DNA of 7,295 nucleotides from JBOGZI01 sp050697275 (GCA_050697275.1 JBOGZI010000008.1:1-7295), one strand, 5' to 3'; positions 1-5,948 are shown, counted from the stretch's first letter. Notes: generated by a model not told the origin, from the letters alone. Translations and numbers: made by a program.

Positions 1-127
1 GCCCCTCTTCCTCTTCCACGCCCATCTCCTCGGCTTCGCCTCCGCCCTCACCACCGCCCATGTCCTCGCCTGCGGCTCCGGGCATATGCGGCGAGGGCGC
101 GAATGCCTTGGCAACCCTGGTACTCAA
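1..127 (-). CDS. Possible beginning of the next downstream gene (partial, start and frame uncertain)
   Basis: Downstream of rnj the minus strand stays open in two frames to the window edge. One frame could start at a TTG (127-125) overlapping the rnj stop as TTGA, or at ATG codons 85-83 or 61-59. It reads MPGAAGEDMGGGEGGGEAEE and continues as an acidic Gly/Glu-rich stretch. The other frame starts at TTG 114-112 and is Arg/Pro-rich with higher third-position GC. A GGAGG (133-129) is one base from the first TTG and 14 from the second, so neither spacing is ideal. In Actinobacteria the gene after rnj is often ftsK, the DNA translocase, whose N-terminus is variable and charged. That is synteny only; no recognisable FtsK residue is visible, and the region could also be non-coding. 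Confidence 0.25.
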   Translation of the reverse strand, partial: MSTRVAKAFAPSPHMPGAAGEDMGGGEGGGEAEEMGVEEEEG

Positions 128-1785
128 ACCTCCACGACGACGGGGAGGACCAGGGGCCGGCGGCGGAGCTTCTCGTAGACGAACTCGGCGATGTCATCGT
201 GGAGGTCCTGCTGGAGCAGGGAGACCTCGCGGATCTCCTCGTCGGCGGCCTCGGCCAGCGTGTCCGAGACCACCTCGCGAAGCTCGTCGCGCATCCCGTC
301 CGCCTCCTCGGTGAAGGGGACGCCCCGGAAGATCACCTCCGGCTCGGCCACCTGCGAGCCGTCGTCGGCCGAGATCGTCGCGACCACGATGAAGATGCCG
401 TCGTCGGAGAGCTTGCGCCGGTCACGCAGCGCGAAGTCGTCGGGCTCGCCCACCGAGACGCCGTCGACGAAGATCATGCTGGCGTGGAAGTCGTCGGTGA
501 AGCGGGCGACCGACCCGTCCAGGTCCAGCGCCAGGCCGTTCCGCCCCACGAAGATGCTGTCGCGGTCGATGCCGACGGACTCGGCCAGGGAGGCGTGCAG
601 CCGCAGCCGCTTGTGGTCGCCGTGGAAGGGGAAGACGTGGCGGGGCTTGGTCAGATTGAGCATCAGCTTCAGTTCCTCCTGCCAGCCGTGCCCTGAGGCG
701 TGCACGGGGGCGTCGGCGGCGGTCACCACCTGCGCCCCGATCTGGAAGATGCGGTCGACCGTCTCGTTCACCGAGCGCTCGTTGCCGGGGATGGGAGTCG
801 CCGAGAAGATCACCGTGTCGCCGTCGTGGAGCTCGACGTCGGGGTGGTCGCGGTGAGCCATCCGCCGCAGCGCCGATAGCGGCTCACCCTGGCTGCCCGT
901 GGAGATCGCGATCACCTTGTGGTCGGGAAAGTCCTCGATCTCCTTCGGCGGGATCAGCAGGCCCTCGGGGGCGTGCGCGATCCCGAGGTTGGAGGCGATG
1001 TTGAAGTTCTTCCGCATCGATCTCCCCACCAGCGCGACGCGCCGGTCGAGCTGAGCCGCCGCGTCGATCGCCTGCTGCACGCGATGCACGTTCGACGCGA
1101 ACGAGGTGACGATGATCCGCCCCTCGCAGCGGCCGAATACCTCGAGCAGCGCCGGGCCGACGCTGGACTCCGAGGGGGCCACGCCCGGGCGGTCCGCGTT
1201 GGTCGAGTCCCCGCAGAGGCAGAGCAGGCCGTCGCGACCGAGCTCCGCCAGGCGGGAGACGTCGGCCGGGACGCCGTCCACCGGGGTCTGGTCGAACTTG
1301 TAGTCGCCGGTGACCAGGATCGTCCCGGCGTCCGTGCTCAGGGCGACGGCGCGCGCGTCCGGGATCGAGTGCGACATGTGCACCAGCTCGATCCCGAAGG
1401 GGCCTGCCTCCACGCGCTCGCCGGCCGGCAGCTCCTGGAGCGGGGCCTCGCGCAGCTTGTGCTCGTCGAGCTTCGAGCGCACCATCCCGATCGTCAGCAG
1501 ACCGCCGTAGATCGCCGGGGGCATCCCGATCTCCCGCAGGACATAGGGCAGGGCCCCGACGTGGTCCTCGTGCCCGTGGGTGAGGACGATCGCCTCGATG
1601 TCGTCGGAGCGCTCGCGCAGGCTCGAGAAGTCGGGCAGGACGAGGTCGATCCCGAGCATGTCCGCGGTCGGGAACATCAGGCCCGTATCGACGACCACGA
1701 TCCGCCCGTCGCACTCGACCGCGGTCATGTTCTTGCCGATCTCCCCCAGCCCCCCCAGGGGGAGGATCCGAATCGAAGAGGCCAA
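124..1785 (-). CDS. rnj: Ribonuclease J (metallo-beta-lactamase / beta-CASP RNase)
   Basis: RNase J is a cytoplasmic 5'-3' exoribonuclease with endonuclease activity that matures rRNA and degrades mRNA. At 553 residues it has the standard length. The N-terminus ILPLGGLGEIGKNM is diagnostic. Metal-site residues are visible: Asp33 (VVDTG), THGHEDH at 69-75 (His70, His72, Asp74, His75), His139 (SHSIPD), Asp161 (GDYKFD) and His388 (FPFHGD). The beta-CASP domain (about 190-370) includes CGDSTNA with Asp193, STGSQGEP at 296-302 and ASGHG with His366. A C-terminal oligomerisation domain (about 450-553) follows. The start is TTG, one base after the dapA stop; the conserved motif starts five residues later and no better start exists before Met20, so TTG is required. 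There is no good SD, so translation probably depends on coupling to dapA. With the probable PNPase at the right edge, the cluster combines RNA decay and lysine synthesis. Confidence 0.96.
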   Translation of the reverse strand: MASSIRILPLGGLGEIGKNMTAVECDGRIVVVDTGLMFPTADMLGIDLVLPDFSSLRERSDDIEAIVLTHGHEDHVGALPYVLREIGMPPAIYGGLLTIGMVRSKLDEHKLREAPLQELPAGERVEAGPFGIELVHMSHSIPDARAVALSTDAGTILVTGDYKFDQTPVDGVPADVSRLAELGRDGLLCLCGDSTNADRPGVAPSESSVGPALLEVFGRCEGRIIVTSFASNVHRVQQAIDAAAQLDRRVALVGRSMRKNFNIASNLGIAHAPEGLLIPPKEIEDFPDHKVIAISTGSQGEPLSALRRMAHRDHPDVELHDGDTVIFSATPIPGNERSVNETVDRIFQIGAQVVTAADAPVHASGHGWQEELKLMLNLTKPRHVFPFHGDHKRLRLHASLAESVGIDRDSIFVGRNGLALDLDGSVARFTDDFHASMIFVDGVSVGEPDDFALRDRRKLSDDGIFIVVATISADDGSQVAEPEVIFRGVPFTEEADGMRDELREVVSDTLAEAADEEIREVSLLQQDLHDDIAEFVYEKLRRRPLVLPVVVEV

Positions 1786-1786
1786 G

Positions 1787-2665
1787 CTACGCGGTGCTCG
1801 CCGCCAGCAGGCCCTGGTTCTCGAGGGCCTTGCGAAGCGTCTCGCGCTGGGCCCGGTCGGCCTCCACCATCGGCAGCCGCATCCGCGCCGAGGGGATCAG
1901 CCCGAGCAGCTCGGCGGCGGCCTTGACCGGGATCGGGTTGGTGTCGATGGTCATCGCCTCGTAGATCGGCCTGATCCGCTGGTCGATCTCGTGGGCGCGG
2001 TCCAGCTCCCCCGAGCGCACCGCGTCGAAGATCTCGCGCATCTCGCCTCCGACCAGGTGAGACGCGACGAGAATCCCGCCTGCGCCCCCGCCCTCCAGGC
2101 AGCGCAGGAAGACGTCGTCGTTGCCGGCGAGGAGCGCCAAGCCCTCGACCTCGTCGATCTCGTCGTTGTTCGCCTGCTTCACGGCGACGACGTTCTCTAT
2201 CTCGCCCAGCTCCGCGAGCAGGTCCGGCGCGATGTTGACCACCACCCGGGAGGGGATGTTGTAGACGATCACCGGGACCCCGGCCGCCTTTGCCACGGCG
2301 CGGAAGTGGGCCGCGATCCCGGCCCGGTTCGGCTTGTTGTAGTAGGGCGCCACGACCAGAACCGCGTCGGCGCCGTTGTCGGCGGCCGCGGCCGAGAGCT
2401 GCTCGGAATGGCGAGTGTCGTTGGTCCCGGTGCCGCAGACCACGACAGCCTGCTCGCCCAGCTCGTCCTTGACGGCCCGCAGCAGGACCATGTCCTCCTC
2501 GTCGGAGAGCGTCGGCGACTCCCCGGTCGTGCCCGCGACGACGACGCCGTGGCATCCGCTCTCCACCAGGTGGCGCGCCAGCTTGCGCGCCGCCGCCTCG
2601 TCCACCGAGCCGTCCTCGGTGAACGGGGTCACCATCGCCGTGATTACCCCTCCGATCTCAGCCAC
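1787..2665 (-). CDS. dapA: 4-hydroxy-tetrahydrodipicolinate synthase (DapA)
   Basis: DapA condenses pyruvate with aspartate-4-semialdehyde, the first committed step of the diaminopimelate/lysine pathway, as a cytoplasmic TIM-barrel aldolase (usually a tetramer). At 292 residues it has the normal length. Key residues are present: GTTGES at 45-50 (Thr46/Thr47), PYYNKP at 107-112 (Tyr109, donated across the dimer interface), VYNIPSR at 134-140 (Tyr135 and Arg140), and Schiff-base Lys163 in VVAVKQANND. NPIPVKAA near 243-250 is also typical. The start is GTG: residues 5-15 (GGVITAMVTPF) form the first barrel strand, so the internal ATG at codon 11 would truncate the fold. No SD is visible upstream, and a -10-like hexamer lies six bases before the GTG. 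The TAG stop is one base ahead of the rnj start, the order seen in many Actinobacteria. Nothing suggests a neuraminate lyase or other paralogue, although the superfamily shares Lys163. Confidence 0.96.
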   Translation of the reverse strand: MAEIGGVITAMVTPFTEDGSVDEAAARKLARHLVESGCHGVVVAGTTGESPTLSDEEDMVLLRAVKDELGEQAVVVCGTGTNDTRHSEQLSAAAADNGADAVLVVAPYYNKPNRAGIAAHFRAVAKAAGVPVIVYNIPSRVVVNIAPDLLAELGEIENVVAVKQANNDEIDEVEGLALLAGNDDVFLRCLEGGGAGGILVASHLVGGEMREIFDAVRSGELDRAHEIDQRIRPIYEAMTIDTNPIPVKAAAELLGLIPSARMRLPMVEADRAQRETLRKALENQGLLAASTA

Positions 2666-2671
2666 GGGCTC

Positions 2672-2677
2672 AGTATC
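2672..2677 (-). promoter_or_regulatory. Putative -10 hexamer of a leaderless dapA promoter
   Basis: GATACT (five of the surrounding seven bases are A/T, rare in this window) ends exactly six bases before the dapA GTG, the spacing expected if transcription starts on the G of the start codon. It matches the TATAAT consensus at four of six positions, although the first T of TANNNT is G. No SD sequence precedes the GTG and no clear -35 is visible. Weak evidence on its own, but it parallels the situation at dapB. Confidence 0.25.
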
Positions 2678-2696
2678 GCAATCCGGCCCGAAGAAC

Positions 2697-4172
2697 TCAG
2701 GCCGGCTCCGAGGCGGGCGCGCCCGCGTGCACGGGCGGGCGCCGGTCCGCCCACGGGTGTGAGCGCTCGAGCTGGGCGGCGACCCGGATCAGCACGTCCT
2801 CGCGGCCGAAGGGGGCGATCAGGTGGACGCCGATCGGCAGCCCCTCCTCGGAGGTGGCAAGGGGCAGCGAGATCGCCGGGTTGCCGGTGGCGTTGATCGG
2901 CGCGGTGAACACCCCCATCGGCTGGGCGCGGCGGATCGCTCGCAGCGGGTCGTCCCCGGAGTCGTCGAAGGTGCCGAGCGGCGGGGTCACCTCCCCCAGG
3001 GTCGGGGTGAGCAGCAGGTCGTGCCCGGACTCGAACCAGAAGGCGAGCATCCTCGCGATCGCCTGGTGCTGGGCGACCGCGGCCAGGTACTGGCCGGAGT
3101 GGCGCCGCCGGCCCTCCTCCGCCATCGCCCAGGTGAGCGGCTCGACGTCGCCGGGGCCGAGCTCGCGGCCGAGGATGATCGAGAACTGATCCAGGCTCTC
3201 CGCCTGGCCGGCGTACCAGCGGGTCATGAAGCTCTCGATCGGGTCGAGGTTGTCGCCGGCGGGCACCTCGGGGGCGTCGGCGTCCACGGCGTGCCCGAGG
3301 CCCTCGAGCAGCTCGCCCGCCTCGCGCGCGGCCCGCTGGACCGCGGGATCGATCTCGATCGACGCGCCGCCGAGCGGCTCGGTGAGAACGGCGATGCGAA
3401 GCTGCTTCGACTCCGGCGCCAGCTCCTCGACGTAGGGGCGCAGGGGCGGCGGCGCGACGTAGGGGTCGCCGGGAGCCGGGCCCTCGATCGCGTCGAGCGC
3501 CGTCGCCACGTCACGGACCGAGTGGGCGACGACGAGCTCGACCGTCAGGCCGGAGATCGAGTCGCCCACCAGCGGGCCCCAGGTGCTGCGGGCCCGGGTC
3601 GGCTTCAGCCCGACCAGCCCGCAGCAGCTCGCCGGGATGCGGATCGAGCCGCCGCCGTCGTTGGCGTGGGCGATCGGCACGATCCCGGCCGCGACCGCGG
3701 CGGCGGCGCCCCCGCTTGAGCCGCCGGGGGTGCGACTCAGGTCCCACGGGTTGCGGGTAGCCCCGTAGGCATCGGGCTCGGTGGTCGGCAGGATGCCGAG
3801 CTCCGGAGTGTTTGTCTTGCCGATCGTGACCAGGCCGGAGTCCTTGAAGCGCCTGCCCACGAAGGTGTCCACGGGAAGCCGGAAGTCGGCCCGCTTCAGC
3901 GCCTCCATCCCCATGTGCATGGGCTGCCCCGCCAGCCCGGCGCCGATGTCCTTGAACAGGAAGGGGACCCCGCGGAAGGGCCCGTCGGGCAGCTCCCCGC
4001 GCGCCTCCTCCAGGCCCTGCTCGTAGAGGGTGTGGATGATCGCGTTGAGCTCGGGGTTGAGGCGCTCGGCCCGCTCGATCGCCGCCTCGACCAGCTCGGC
4101 CGGGGAAGCCTGACCGCTCGCGACCAGCTTCGCCTGATCGGTCGCGTCCATCCTGGCCAGCTCCTCGCTCAT
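2697..4172 (-). CDS. Amidase-signature family hydrolase, similar in layout to 6-aminohexanoate-cyclic-dimer hydrolase
   Basis: A complete 491-residue serine amidase that hydrolyses C-N amide bonds. The Ser-cisSer-Lys triad is visible: Lys74 in FLFKDIG, cis-Ser152 in GGSSGG, and nucleophile Ser176 in DGGGSIRIP, with the 24-residue cisSer-Ser spacing typical of the family. Oxyanion-side glycines 173-175 are present. A C-terminal PINATGNPAISLPL-type segment (425-438) closes the fold. Residue spacing and length resemble NylA-type cyclic amide hydrolases, but many uncharacterised amidases share this, so the substrate is open. GatA is unlikely because no gatB/gatC lies nearby and the middle region differs. 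There is no signal peptide or membrane segment. The gene sits 16 bases after dapB with a strong SD and 31 bases before dapA, so it interrupts the two lysine genes. A role on a diaminopimelate- or lysine-derived amide is a guess from position. Confidence 0.93.
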   Translation of the reverse strand: MSEELARMDATDQAKLVASGQASPAELVEAAIERAERLNPELNAIIHTLYEQGLEEARGELPDGPFRGVPFLFKDIGAGLAGQPMHMGMEALKRADFRLPVDTFVGRRFKDSGLVTIGKTNTPELGILPTTEPDAYGATRNPWDLSRTPGGSSGGAAAAVAAGIVPIAHANDGGGSIRIPASCCGLVGLKPTRARSTWGPLVGDSISGLTVELVVAHSVRDVATALDAIEGPAPGDPYVAPPPLRPYVEELAPESKQLRIAVLTEPLGGASIEIDPAVQRAAREAGELLEGLGHAVDADAPEVPAGDNLDPIESFMTRWYAGQAESLDQFSIILGRELGPGDVEPLTWAMAEEGRRRHSGQYLAAVAQHQAIARMLAFWFESGHDLLLTPTLGEVTPPLGTFDDSGDDPLRAIRRAQPMGVFTAPINATGNPAISLPLATSEEGLPIGVHLIAPFGREDVLIRVAAQLERSHPWADRRPPVHAGAPASEPA

Positions 4173-4179
4173 TGCAGCT

Positions 4180-4189
4180 CTCCCCTCCT
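4180..4189 (-). promoter_or_regulatory. Strong ribosome-binding site of the amidase, overlapping the dapB stop
   Basis: AGGAGGGGAG reads on the minus strand from the last base of the dapB TGA towards the amidase. GGAG lies seven bases before the amidase ATG. This is the clearest SD sequence in the window, and its overlap with the dapB stop supports co-transcription and translational coupling of the two genes. Confidence 0.6.
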
Positions 4190-4866
4190 CAGAGGATTCT
4201 CTCCAATCCGACCGTGAAGCGCTCCGGCAGCTGCCTCACCTTTCGCACCGCCAGCAGCACCCCCGGCATGAAGCTCGAGCGGTCCGTGGTGTCGTGGCGG
4301 ATCGAGAGCGTCTGGCCCTCGCCCCCGAAGATCATCTCCTGAGCGGCCACGAACCCCGGCAGGCGAACCGAGTGGATCGGCTCGTGCACGTTGCCGCCGG
4401 CCTCGCGGATCAGCTCCGCGGTCCGCTTCGCCGTGCCCGAGGGCGCGTCCTTCTTACGGTCGTGGTGCAACTCGACGATCTCGCACTCGGGCATGTGCGG
4501 GGCGACCAGCTTGGCCGCCTCCATCATCAGCACCGCCCCGATCGCGAAGTTGGGGGCGACGAAGCAGTTGGCCCCGCCGGCGATCCCTTCGACCTGCGAG
4601 CGGAGGTCGTCCAGGTCGAAGCCGGTGCTCCCGACCACGGCGTGCACGCCCGCCGCGAGCGCCTCGGCGACGTTCTCCGGCGCCGCCTCCGGGGTGGTGA
4701 AGTCGACCATCACGTCCGCGCCGGGAAGCAGCTCGGCGAGCGGCAGGTCCAGCGCGGGGTCGGCACGGCCGGCGAGCTCCATGTCCTCGGCGCCCTCGAT
4801 CGCCTCGCATGCGGTCTCCCCCATGCGCCCGGCGGCGCCGGTGACGACGACCCTGATCGCGGCCAT
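4189..4866 (-). CDS. dapB: 4-hydroxy-tetrahydrodipicolinate reductase (DapB)
   Basis: DapB reduces the DapA product to tetrahydrodipicolinate with NAD(P)H, in the cytoplasmic diaminopimelate/lysine pathway. The Rossmann dinucleotide motif GAAGRMG is at residues 10-16. DFTTPEA (55-61), GSTGF (79-83) and APNFAIGAVLMM (104-115) follow. The catalytic ELHHDRKKDAPSGTA block is at 132-146: His134/His135 and Lys138 are the acid/base residues, and the SGT at 143-145 binds substrate. At 225 residues it is short for the family (usually about 245-270). The missing part lies between the second strand and DFTTPEA, where the linker of the nucleotide domain is compressed; all catalytic motifs are intact. MAAIRVVVTG is a natural N-terminus, so ATG 4866 is well chosen, but no SD precedes it. 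The stop codon overlaps the ribosome-binding site of the downstream amidase. Confidence 0.96.
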   Translation of the reverse strand: MAAIRVVVTGAAGRMGETACEAIEGAEDMELAGRADPALDLPLAELLPGADVMVDFTTPEAAPENVAEALAAGVHAVVGSTGFDLDDLRSQVEGIAGGANCFVAPNFAIGAVLMMEAAKLVAPHMPECEIVELHHDRKKDAPSGTAKRTAELIREAGGNVHEPIHSVRLPGFVAAQEMIFGGEGQTLSIRHDTTDRSSFMPGVLLAVRKVRQLPERFTVGLERIL

Positions 4867-4873
4867 GGCGGCG

Positions 4874-4879
4874 ATCTTA
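4874..4879 (-). promoter_or_regulatory. Putative -10 hexamer of a leaderless dapB promoter
   Basis: TAAGAT fits the actinobacterial TANNNT -10 pattern and ends seven bases before the dapB ATG, which would place the transcript start at or beside the A of the ATG. dapB has no SD-like purine run in front of it, consistent with a leaderless mRNA. No convincing -35 box is visible. The hexamer's TAA is also the stop codon of the small upstream ORF. Confidence 0.35.
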
Positions 4880-4984
4880 TTGCGGCGAGGGCCCGCGGCC
4901 GGTGCTCAGCGCGGACAGCAGTCGCTGGGGGTCCGGCTCATCCCCAGGGCCGGGGGCGAGCGTCCTGTCGTCGGGTTCATTCAT
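4877..4984 (-). CDS. Candidate small protein (35 aa) between the transporter and dapB
   Basis: ATG (4984-4982) to TAA encodes 35 residues, starting MNEPDDRTLAPG and ending in STGRGPSPQ. The start is preceded by GAGAGGAGAGCC, a strong purine-rich ribosome-binding site with AGGAG four bases from the ATG. It begins 24 bases after the transporter stop and ends ten bases before the dapB ATG, in a different frame from dapB. The peptide is Pro-, Asp- and Glu-rich with no hydrophobic segment, so it would be soluble and probably disordered. I do not recognise a family. It could be a real small protein, a leader ORF whose translation affects dapB, or a chance ORF. The good SD and tight packing argue for translation; the short length and low complexity argue against. 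It explains most of the 142-base gap between the transporter and dapB. Confidence 0.4.
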   Translation of the reverse strand: MNEPDDRTLAPGPGDEPDPQRLLSALSTGRGPSPQ

Positions 4985-5008
4985 GGCTCTCCTCTCGTCG
5001 GGCCGGGG

Positions 5009-5851
5009 CTACCCCGCGGAGATTGCCACCACCCCGGACAGGCACATCGTGATCCCGATCCACTGCCGGCGCTCGATCCGCTCCGCGAGGAACGCGCGGG
5101 CGAGCGCAATGGTGACGATCGGGTAGAGCGTGCTCAGCACCGCGACGACGCTGAGCAGGCCGTGGGTGGAAGCGGTGGCGTACATCGAATCCCCGGCGAT
5201 GACGACGACGCCGATCAGGGCGATGACCGGCACGTCGGACCGCCTCATCGCCAGCCCCGACCGGGTGGCGAGGATCGCCGCCCCGAAGACCCCGACCGTG
5301 GTCAACCGCGCGACCATCAGCGCCCACGGAATCTCGCCCTCGCTGGCGGCGTCCATCGCCACGTAGAAGGCCCCGAACCCGAGGGCGGTCAGCAGCCCGA
5401 AGACCACGCTCGCGCCGGTGCCGGATCGCGAGAGGGCGACGGAATCCGGCTGGGAGGCGGTGACGAAGATCCCCACGGCGGCAAGGGCGATCCCGGCCCC
5501 CTGCAGCGGCGACGGCAGCTCGCCGAGGGCGATCCCGACCGCCACCGGGACCACCGGGGCGGTGGCCGCCACCGGGGCGACGATGCTCATCACCCCGACC
5601 GCGAGTCCCCGATAGAGGGCGGCGACGCCAACCGCTTCGGCCAGCCCCGCCAGCGCGGCGTAGAGCAGGAACTCGCCGCCGGGCGGGCCCTCCGCGAGCG
5701 AGGCCACCACCGCCGCGAGCAGGATCAGGGCCGTCCCCTGTGAGATCACCAGGACCGCGAGGAGGGAGACGGTGCGGCTCTTCAGCCCGCCGAGGAAGTC
5801 GGAGACCCCCCAGGCGAGGCTCGAGCCGAGCGCTAGGGCGATTGCGAGCAT
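5009..5851 (-). CDS. EamA/DMT superfamily inner-membrane transporter
   Basis: A 280-residue, very hydrophobic protein with ten predicted membrane segments, roughly at 2-21, 30-50, 60-80, 83-103, 116-132, 148-166, 174-195, 207-225, 230-253 and 262-279. This is the ten-helix, two-EamA-repeat architecture. The family-typical signatures are an LAWGVSDFLGG-like first helix, ALYRGLAVG near residue 78, and VLSTLYPIVTIALARAFLAERI near residue 238. DMT proteins of this type export or import amino acids, metabolites or drugs, and the substrate cannot be read from the sequence. The ATG is preceded in frame by a TGA two codons upstream, which fixes the start. A GGTGAGGG purine stretch lies directly before it, rather close to the ATG. 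The gene follows a 97-base gap and precedes the small ORF and dapB. It is not a standard member of the pnp–dap cluster, so it may be a lineage-specific insertion. Export of a lysine-pathway metabolite is conceivable but unproven. Confidence 0.9.
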   Translation of the reverse strand: MLAIALALGSSLAWGVSDFLGGLKSRTVSLLAVLVISQGTALILLAAVVASLAEGPPGGEFLLYAALAGLAEAVGVAALYRGLAVGVMSIVAPVAATAPVVPVAVGIALGELPSPLQGAGIALAAVGIFVTASQPDSVALSRSGTGASVVFGLLTALGFGAFYVAMDAASEGEIPWALMVARLTTVGVFGAAILATRSGLAMRRSDVPVIALIGVVVIAGDSMYATASTHGLLSVVAVLSTLYPIVTIALARAFLAERIERRQWIGITMCLSGVVAISAG

Positions 5852-5856
5852 CCCTC

Positions 5857-5874
5857 ACCGACCGATCGTTCGCT
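5857..5874. promoter_or_regulatory. Operator-like imperfect palindrome just upstream of the EamA transporter
   Basis: ACCGACCGATCGTTCGCT matches its own reverse complement at 14 of 18 positions, that is seven of nine in each half-site, with the centre between 5865 and 5866. Size, symmetry and the ACCGA..TCG pattern resemble operators of TetR-family repressors, which often control transporter genes. It lies 6-23 bases before the transporter ATG and overlaps the expected ribosome-binding region, so a bound repressor could block transcription or early elongation. No regulator gene is in the window, so the assignment is inference from sequence shape and position. Confidence 0.35.
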
Positions 5875-5880
5875 GGCTTT

Positions 5881-5915
5881 CCGATAGGACCAGCCGGCGA
5901 CGCCGGATTAATCGG
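5881..5915 (-). repeat. Intergenic inverted repeats between the M16 peptidase and the EamA transporter
   Basis: The core CCGGCGACGCCGG (5894-5906) forms a five-base-pair stem with a three-base loop. It is bracketed by a second complementary pair, CCGAT (5881-5885) and ATCGG (5911-5915), so a two-tier hairpin is possible. No T-run follows on either strand, so it is not a standard intrinsic terminator. It could still be an end-of-transcript or processing structure for the M16 mRNA, or part of the promoter region of the transporter. The evidence is base-pairing only. Confidence 0.35.
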
Positions 5916-5948
5916 GGGGCGCGTGTGCGACGGCGGCGAGGAACTTCC

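Noticed and set aside
2666..2696. Lysine riboswitch or attenuator ahead of dapA
   Set aside because: The gap is only 31 bases, far too short for a lysine riboswitch. The 142-base gap before dapB shows no such fold that I can recognise and is better explained by a small ORF.
2697..4172. Amidase as GatA, subunit A of the Asp/Glu-tRNA amidotransferase
   Set aside because: The catalytic triad is shared across the superfamily, but there is no gatB or gatC nearby, and the spacing and middle region look more like stand-alone amidases.
4391..5743. Long plus-strand open frame of 450 codons, and similar long plus-strand frames at 103-696, 919-1926, 1580-2896, 2823-3719 and 4294-5052
   Set aside because: They lie antisense to genes with intact catalytic motifs, are low-complexity and Arg/Gly/Asp/Pro-rich, and cross gene boundaries. 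Long antisense open frames are expected in very GC-rich coding DNA.
4977..5858. Minus-strand 293-codon frame overlapping the transporter
   Set aside because: It is a shifted reading of the EamA gene, extremely Arg/Gly-rich with no membrane segments, whereas the chosen frame gives a complete ten-helix transporter.
5894..5906. Rho-independent terminator after the M16 gene
   Set aside because: The stem is short and no T-run follows on either strand.
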